This document shows positions 6,714-12,346 of a stretch of DNA of 12,346 nt, piece by piece. Numbering within the stretch: the stretch's first letter is position 1; each line of letters begins with the position of its first letter. Both the position numbers and the translations under genes were made by a program. This DNA is from Balneolaceae bacterium (GTDB taxonomy: Bacteria; Bacteroidota; Rhodothermia; Balneolales; Balneolaceae). Under the pieces are notes generated by a model. It was given only the letters and a program-made list of their open reading frames with translations, searched no databases and was not told where the DNA came from. The stretch lies in assembly GCA_007123985.1 (NCBI GenBank), contig SLGA01000238.1:1-12346 (forward strand), written 5' to 3'.

Positions 6714-9700
6714 ATGGAATCGCAAGAGAGTAGCAGTCAGGCATCTTCAGAAAACAGACAGCGGGGAATTTCATCCTGGTCGATCCGGCGGCCCATCAGT
6801 ACGATAGCTATTACATCGGTTGTGCTTGTTCTGGGGATTCTTTTTTCCGGCAGGCTGGCGGTAGATTTAATGCCTATGATCGACTATCCGCATATAAGGG
6901 TGGTTGTAAACTATCCCGGTGTAACACCCGAAATTATTGAAGAACAGGTAACACGGCCGCTTGAAAGAAACCTATCGGCTACTGAAAATCTGAGGGAAAT
7001 TCATGGACGAGCTTCCGAGGGCCGAAGCTATATCGAAATGTATTTCGATTTTGAAACCGATATCGATATCGCTCTGCAGGATGCTGCACGCCAGCTTGAA
7101 AGGGCGCGGACTGAACTTCCTGCCGGCATCGATCCGCCGCGACTGATGAAGATGGATCCCTCACAAAATCCGGTATTCGAGCTTGCCATTTCATCACCGG
7201 TCCGTTCGCCAATTGAAGTGCGCGAATGGGTGGATCAGCGCTTATTGCCGCAGTTATCATCCATTCCGGGTGTTGGCACGATTGATCTTGGCGGTGGCAG
7301 GGAGCGCGAAATTGAAGTTCTTGCAGACCCGGAACGTCTGCAATCTTACAATCTCAGTATCAGCCAGATAGCAGCAATACTTACAGGAAGAAATATCGAT
7401 CAGTCGATCGGTAACATCACCTCATACGAATACGATATAATGGCGCGTACCGAAACCCGTTATCGGTCGGGAGCCGATGTGGCAAACACGCTGATTCCTG
7501 TTCCGCTTACTGATCGCTCAGTACGCCTTTCAGATATTGCAACCGTGGCCGACAGCCACCGCGAGCAGCGTCTTTTTGCCTATCTGGGAGGAAACGAATC
7601 GGTACAGGTTTCCATCATGAAACAGCCGCAGGCCAACACGGTTTCGGTTATCGAAAACATACAATCCAGGCTGAATGAGTTGCGAGGGTCGGGATATATA
7701 ACGGCCGATTACCAGATTGAGGTAATCCGGGACGACTCCTTTTTTATCAATTCATCAATCCAATCCGTAACCATGGCGGCTATTCTTGGTGGTTTGCTGG
7801 CTATGGTTGTGATACTGATGTTTCTTGGCAGCATCAGGCGATCACTAATTATCGCACTCATGATACCAGTTGCTATTATTGCAACTTTTGTACTGATGAA
7901 TGCCGGTGGATTAACACTAAACATCATGAGCCTTGGTGGCCTGGCGCTGGGTGTGGGCCTTCTGATTGATAACGCCATTGTGATGATTGAGAATATTTAT
8001 CGTCATCAGAATGAGTTGGGAAAACATCCTGTTGAAGCGGCTCATGAAGGCTCACGGGAAGTTCTTTCGGCAGTAGTTGCAGGCACTATGACAAATCTGG
8101 CAGCAGTGTTGCCGTTTTTGTTGATTACGGGCCTTGCCGCCTTGCTGTTCAGAGAACTGATATTCACCATTGCTTTTGCCATTGTTGCGTCTTTACTGGC
8201 CGCCATTACACTTGTGCCCGCACTCATGGCCATGTTTAAAACGGGTTCGGCCGGCAGGGGATTATCCGGCACCTATGCAGTACGGAAATTTAACTCAGGC
8301 TTTGAACGAGTGCGTGACGGCTACTCATCACTGCTTTTGAAAACATTGAAAAGTAAGTGGCTGCTCATCATTTCTGCATTGCTTTTACTTGCGGGCAGTA
8401 TTTGGATGATACGTGGATTGGGCACGGAGTTTTTACCCTCAGTAGATGACGGGCGCATTACATTTCGGTTTACTCTGCCATCAGGCACATCGATTGAACC
8501 AACCAACGAAGTTGCCGAAATGCTTCGGGAGGCCATTGAGGAAATGCCGCACGTGGGGACACATTATATGACCGTTGGCGGGTATTTCAGGGGTGGACAG
8601 ATATCGGTGCGTGGGGGTATGATAGACGGTGTTGTGCAGCTTGTTCCACATTCAGAGCGGAGTGGTTATGAGGCCGAGCAATGGGTAACAGAATTCAACA
8701 GGAAAGTGCGTGATATGGGCCTCCCGTTCGTACAAAGCCGCGTTCGCGGACCGCGCATTGAAGGCCTGCAGACAACACTTGTAGATGCTGATATTGCTGT
8801 TGGAATTGTAGGCCAGGATCTGGATCAGCTCGAAGATCTGGCAAGAGATGCACTTCGAAGGCTGGAGGGAACCGTTGGTATTGGCAATATACAGATAGGC
8901 CGGGATGAGCGCGTGCCGCAAATGCTCATCAAAGTGGATGAAGAGCGAGCAAGACAATTGCAGATAAATTCGGATGAAGTAGCCACATTTTTACATAGTG
9001 CGGTTGAGGGGTTAGTGCCCACCCAATTTGTAGAGGGAGGGTTTGAGTATAACATCAGAGTACGCTACTCACGGGATGTAACTGGAACAGTGGAGGGACT
9101 GAGGCAAATTCCAATGGCAAATGCTGCAGGCAATTCGGTACCGCTCGGGAGTCTTGTTTCATTTGAAGAGGCAACAGCTCCGGCGCATATTGAGAGATAC
9201 AATCAGATACGGGTGGTTTGGGTAAATGTAACAGTAAATCTGAATGAGGCCACTGTTGGAGAAGTGGGCGATCGCGTGCGAGAGGCTATGCAGGGCTTCG
9301 AACTGCCTGATGGCTACAGCCTTGTATATGCCGGAGAGCAAGAGGCAATAGAAGAGTCCGGACGTTCGCTGAATCTTGCAATTTTGCTTGCCATCTTTTT
9401 TGTGTTTGTGGTGATGGCCGTACAATATGAAAAGCTGTTCAGCCCGCTTGTAATTATTTCTTCACTGCCGTTTGCCTTGATTGGTGTTGCCGGTGCCCTT
9501 TGGATTACAGGACTTCCATTAAGCGCATCTGTTTTGCTGGGAGTTATTTTTCTGGTGGGTATTGTGGTGAACAACGCAATTTTACTTGTTGAGTTTGCCG
9601 AAAAATATCAGGCAGACGGAAAGTATAACCGATTAGAAGCCATCACAGAAGCCGGCAAGGTGCGGTTCAGGCCTATTATCATGACAACGCTTACAACCAT

Positions 9701-9887
9701 TTTTGGAATGCTTCCTCTGGCAGTTGGCATAGGAGATGGCTCAGAAATTTTACAGCCTTTGGCTGTTACGGTTATTGGCGGATTGATTGCCGGTACGCTG
9801 CTTACACTCTTAATACTACCCGGAATGTATATCCTTCTGGCTGATCTTTTTTATCGCAAAAAAAATGAAGAACAACCTGTTCTTTAA
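6714..9887 (+). CDS. RND-family efflux pump, inner-membrane transporter subunit
   Basis: The 1057-residue product has the length and internal duplication of AcrB-like RND transporters. Order of parts: TM1 at about 22-40 (after WSIRRPIS), first periplasmic porter region with the SIPGVGTIDLGGG block, TM2-6 in about 345-480, an intracellular loop, TM7 near 550, the second porter region, and TM8-12 in about 885-1045. TM4 carries GVGLLIDNAIVMIENI with Asp419 followed by Asn420; TM10 carries VGIVVNNAILLVEF with Asn953 where AcrB has its Lys940. The pump thus keeps one of the two TM4 aspartates and lacks the TM10 lysine, as in other Bacteroidota/HAE-type RND proteins. It should be driven by a proton or other cation gradient and export hydrophobic or amphipathic compounds; the substrate is unknown. 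No outer-membrane channel gene follows. It converges with the kinase gene, leaving 12 bp. Confidence 0.93.
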   Translation: MESQESSSQASSENRQRGISSWSIRRPISTIAITSVVLVLGILFSGRLAVDLMPMIDYPHIRVVVNYPGVTPEIIEEQVTRPLERNLSATENLREIHGRASEGRSYIEMYFDFETDIDIALQDAARQLERARTELPAGIDPPRLMKMDPSQNPVFELAISSPVRSPIEVREWVDQRLLPQLSSIPGVGTIDLGGGREREIEVLADPERLQSYNLSISQIAAILTGRNIDQSIGNITSYEYDIMARTETRYRSGADVANTLIPVPLTDRSVRLSDIATVADSHREQRLFAYLGGNESVQVSIMKQPQANTVSVIENIQSRLNELRGSGYITADYQIEVIRDDSFFINSSIQSVTMAAILGGLLAMVVILMFLGSIRRSLIIALMIPVAIIATFVLMNAGGLTLNIMSLGGLALGVGLLIDNAIVMIENIYRHQNELGKHPVEAAHEGSREVLSAVVAGTMTNLAAVLPFLLITGLAALLFRELIFTIAFAIVASLLAAITLVPALMAMFKTGSAGRGLSGTYAVRKFNSGFERVRDGYSSLLLKTLKSKWLLIISALLLLAGSIWMIRGLGTEFLPSVDDGRITFRFTLPSGTSIEPTNEVAEMLREAIEEMPHVGTHYMTVGGYFRGGQISVRGGMIDGVVQLVPHSERSGYEAEQWVTEFNRKVRDMGLPFVQSRVRGPRIEGLQTTLVDADIAVGIVGQDLDQLEDLARDALRRLEGTVGIGNIQIGRDERVPQMLIKVDEERARQLQINSDEVATFLHSAVEGLVPTQFVEGGFEYNIRVRYSRDVTGTVEGLRQIPMANAAGNSVPLGSLVSFEEATAPAHIERYNQIRVVWVNVTVNLNEATVGEVGDRVREAMQGFELPDGYSLVYAGEQEAIEESGRSLNLAILLAIFFVFVVMAVQYEKLFSPLVIISSLPFALIGVAGALWITGLPLSASVLLGVIFLVGIVVNNAILLVEFAEKYQADGKYNRLEAITEAGKVRFRPIIMTTLTTIFGMLPLAVGIGDGSEILQPLAVTVIGGLIAGTLLTLLILPGMYILLADLFYRKKNEEQPVL
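9858..9884 (-). terminator. Intrinsic terminator of the histidine kinase gene, inside the 3' end of the RND gene
   Basis: Read on the - strand, AAGAAC (9884-9879), a 5-nt loop and GTTCTT (9873-9868) form a perfect 6-bp stem, followed after CA by eight T residues (complement of the A-run 9858-9865). This is a standard stem plus U-tract about 15 bases after the kinase stop codon. It overlaps the last codons of the pump gene. A second small hairpin, AAGAA / TTCTT (9886-9890 and 9895-9899), fills the gap between the stops. Confidence 0.55.
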
Positions 9888-9899
9888 GAAAAACTTCTT

Positions 9900-12346
9900 T
9901 CAAATATAATTTGATGCTACTACACCTTTTACCTCTCTCTTTTTGAACCGGATGGTATAGCTTGTACCGTTCTGAGAATTTAAGATAAGATCACCCTCAA
10001 GCTGTTGAACAAATGTATCAATAAGTGAGCGTCCCAGCGAATCCGAAGAGACCTCAGCTTCGTTGAATCCAGGGCCGTCATCAGCAATAAAAAGTTCTAT
10101 GTACTTCACAGTTTGATGAAGTTTTATACTGATTTTGCCTTGGCTTTTATTATGAAAAGCGTGTTTAAGTGAGTTTGTAAGAATCTCATTTACCAAAAGT
10201 CCCACCGGCAGTGCCTGGTTAATATTAATGCTCATCTCTTCCAGTTCTAGTGTAAGTGAAATATTTGTGCTATCTGTACTGCTAAATGTTTCAAGTATTC
10301 CCTCAGCCTGTTTCGTAATGTTCTCATTCAGTGAAATTTTTGAAAAACTGGTAGATTTATACAGCTGCTCATGAATTAGTGCGATAGATTTAATTCTGTT
10401 GATACTACTATTAATCATATCAGCACTTTCACTGTCTTTCAAATTGTAGGTTTGAAGCTGCAGAAGTCCCGATATCACCGCAAGGTTGTTTTTTACTCGG
10501 TGATGTATTTCTGATAAAAGCACATTTTTTTCATTTAATGCTTCTTTAATCTGCTCTTCTGTTTTTACCCTGTTTGTGATATCCCGCCAGACAACATATC
10601 CAATATCTTCTCCATCCAAATCTCTGATATTGGTAACAACAATCTCAACAGGAATCAACTCCATATCTTTTTTTTGATGATACCACTCAAACTTAATGCT
10701 TTTCTTGTGGTTTAGTTTTTTCAGATTTTCTACATGAGCCTGTTTTGAGAGTTTACCATTTGGTTGAACTTTTGGCGAGATGGCTGTAGGAGATTTGCCA
10801 ATTAAATCTTCTTTTTTTGTGTAACCCAGCATGGTGTAAGCAGCCTTATTGCAATCAATAATCTTGTTATTTTTTACAAGTAAATTTGCATCTGCTGATC
10901 TGGTAAACAGATCCTTATACCGTTTTTCTGACGCAATAAGTGCAAGCTCAGCCTTCATCTGTTTGGTGATGTCCACATGAGTTCCTGCCATACGGACTGG
11001 TCTTCCCTGTTCATCACGGTTGTAGATTTTGCCGCGGTCAAGAATCCAGACCCAGTGCCCACGCTTATGCTTCATGCGAAAGCGCGATTCAAAAAAAGTA
11101 TCTTCACTGTTCAGTAATTTCTCTATTTTCGCATATACACGTTTATAGTCATCGGGATGGGTCAGGTTTTCCCATGTATGAACTGTATGTGGTTCAAGTT
11201 CAGCCAGCGTATAACCAAGCATTTTTGCCCATTGCTCGTTATATATTACCTCACCGGATTTGATATTCCAGTCCCATGTGCCTGCCTGAGTGCCTTCAAG
11301 TGCATAGTTTAATCGTTCTTTGGTATCCTGCAGGTCTCTCTGGTAGATTACTTCAGATGTTATATTTCTGCCAACCCCAAGCACACCGCTAACCGTGCCG
11401 TTGCTCTGTTTTAAAGCTGTGAGTTTTGTTTGATAGTGGGTATTTGTTCCATTTTCAGAAACGGTCCAGTTGTAGGTGGCTGTTTTTCCGCACAATGCTT
11501 TTTCAAACGCATTCTTGTGTTCTTCTCCCGCTTCTTTACCCAGCACTTCAGAAGCTGTCTTACCGATTAGGAGATTGCGTGTTTTTATATCTGAAGCCCA
11601 GTTCCCGTAAAGAGCGGTATAACGTCCTTTTTTATCCAGTGTAAAAACAATGTCATCAAACGATGAAACTACAGCCCTGAATTTAGATTCGTTGCTTTTA
11701 AGGGCGTGCTCAAGTGTAACTTCTTCGGTAACATCCTTTACGGAACCGATGATTTTAACAACCTTCTTTTCATCATTCAGAATGGCATGGCTTTTTGTGC
11801 GTATCCACTTTTGATTGCCTTTTACATCCTGAAACCGGAGGGTGAGATCATAGTCTTTCCCTGTTTTAAGGCACTCTTTAAATGAATCCTCAACCAGGTT
11901 TCGGTCATCCGGATGGTAGCACTGCAGGCTGTTTTTTATGTGATTTTTTTCCGTAGAGGGGTCAAAACCATGTAGATTGTAGAGTTCATCACTCCAGAAA
12001 ATATGGTTTGATGTTACATCATATTCCCAGCCACCTGTTTTTGAAAGACTCTCAATATCATTTAAAATTCGTTCCCGCCGGTTCATTTCCTTCTCGCGGG
12101 ACTTTTCTGCCGTTATATCCTGTTTAACGGCTATGTAATTGGTGATAATTTTTTTGTTGTTGAATACAGGGCTTATCGTTGCTTTTTCCCAGTATAAATC
12201 ACCGTTTTTCTTTTTGTTTAGCAGATTTCCGTTCCATGTTTTGCCGGATGTTATAGTATCCCAAAGATCTTTATAAAATTCATCAGATTGGTGTCCGGAC
12301 TTTAAAATACTCGGATTTTGGTTCTTTGCCTCTTCAAGTGAATAAC
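9900..12346 (-). CDS. Multi-PAS sensor histidine kinase, HisKA_2 type (5' partial)
   Basis: The frame stays open to the right window edge, so the ATG at 12086 is internal; 814 residues are visible. At least five PAS domains occur in series: about 1-80 (incomplete; NPSILKSGHQS, a hallmark block), 90-210, 213-330, 335-460 and 465-590, most ending in a DIT/DVT-type linker. A HisKA_2 dimerisation domain follows with EIHHRVKNNL; His615 directly before Arg is the likely phosphoacceptor. The HATPase_c domain has N-box NEILTNSLKHAF (719-730), G1 box DDGPGF (755-760) and a G2-like SLGRSLI (769-775). No transmembrane segment appears in the visible part, suggesting a cytoplasmic sensor unless one lies upstream. 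Signals are unknown; none of the PAS domains shows an obvious LOV-type NCRFLQ motif. No response regulator is adjacent. Confidence 0.92.
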   Translation of the reverse strand, partial: YSLEEAKNQNPSILKSGHQSDEFYKDLWDTITSGKTWNGNLLNKKKNGDLYWEKATISPVFNNKKIITNYIAVKQDITAEKSREKEMNRRERILNDIESLSKTGGWEYDVTSNHIFWSDELYNLHGFDPSTEKNHIKNSLQCYHPDDRNLVEDSFKECLKTGKDYDLTLRFQDVKGNQKWIRTKSHAILNDEKKVVKIIGSVKDVTEEVTLEHALKSNESKFRAVVSSFDDIVFTLDKKGRYTALYGNWASDIKTRNLLIGKTASEVLGKEAGEEHKNAFEKALCGKTATYNWTVSENGTNTHYQTKLTALKQSNGTVSGVLGVGRNITSEVIYQRDLQDTKERLNYALEGTQAGTWDWNIKSGEVIYNEQWAKMLGYTLAELEPHTVHTWENLTHPDDYKRVYAKIEKLLNSEDTFFESRFRMKHKRGHWVWILDRGKIYNRDEQGRPVRMAGTHVDITKQMKAELALIASEKRYKDLFTRSADANLLVKNNKIIDCNKAAYTMLGYTKKEDLIGKSPTAISPKVQPNGKLSKQAHVENLKKLNHKKSIKFEWYHQKKDMELIPVEIVVTNIRDLDGEDIGYVVWRDITNRVKTEEQIKEALNEKNVLLSEIHHRVKNNLAVISGLLQLQTYNLKDSESADMINSSINRIKSIALIHEQLYKSTSFSKISLNENITKQAEGILETFSSTDSTNISLTLELEEMSININQALPVGLLVNEILTNSLKHAFHNKSQGKISIKLHQTVKYIELFIADDGPGFNEAEVSSDSLGRSLIDTFVQQLEGDLILNSQNGTSYTIRFKKREVKGVVASNYI

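Noticed and set aside
1..12346. CRISPR array, tRNA, rRNA, prophage or transposase genes
   Set aside because: No regularly spaced direct repeats, no cloverleaf-like sequence, and no protein with integrase, transposase or phage motifs was found on either strand.

Overview
The window looks like a chromosomal piece of a Bacteroidota-type Gram-negative bacterium, most likely Balneolota/Rhodothermota-like. The main clues are a type IX secretion (T9SS) C-terminal sorting domain with the YPNPF signature, the short Bacteroidota form of Crp/Fnr regulator, gene starts mostly without a Shine-Dalgarno sequence, and a multi-PAS histidine kinase with a HisKA_2-type H-box. The taxonomic call is inference from these protein styles; there is no rRNA or tRNA gene to fix it.

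Layout. (1) 1-1956, + strand: the C-terminal part of a secreted CotH-like protein. It ends with two copies of a roughly 195-residue domain and a T9SS sorting tail; its N-terminus lies left of the window. (2) 2131-4628, + strand: a visibly AT-richer stretch with a short-chain dehydrogenase that starts at TTG, a Crp/Fnr-family regulator, a palindrome-rich non-coding element of about 230 bp whose 19-bp ends are inverted repeats, and a small outer-membrane beta-barrel protein. (3) 4687-5427, - strand: a periplasmic-binding-fold (BtuF-like) protein without a signal peptide. (4) A 201-bp divergent intergenic region. (5) 5629-9887, + strand: a two-gene RND efflux operon, a lipoprotein membrane-fusion subunit and the inner-membrane pump, joined by a stop codon that overlaps the next gene's ribosome binding site. 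(6) 9900-12346, - strand: a large multi-PAS sensor histidine kinase. It converges on the pump gene with 12 bp between stop codons, and its N-terminus lies beyond the right edge.

How the parts may work together. The two RND genes clearly form one unit; no TolC-like outer-membrane channel is encoded beside them, so that partner must come from elsewhere. The kinase has no response regulator in view. The dehydrogenase, regulator and beta-barrel may be co-regulated, but only their adjacency supports that. The strongest unexplained structure is the inverted-repeat element at 3644-3871, which looks like a MITE or REPIN-type repeat. I found no CRISPR array, transposase, phage gene or clear novel multi-gene defence or biosynthetic system.
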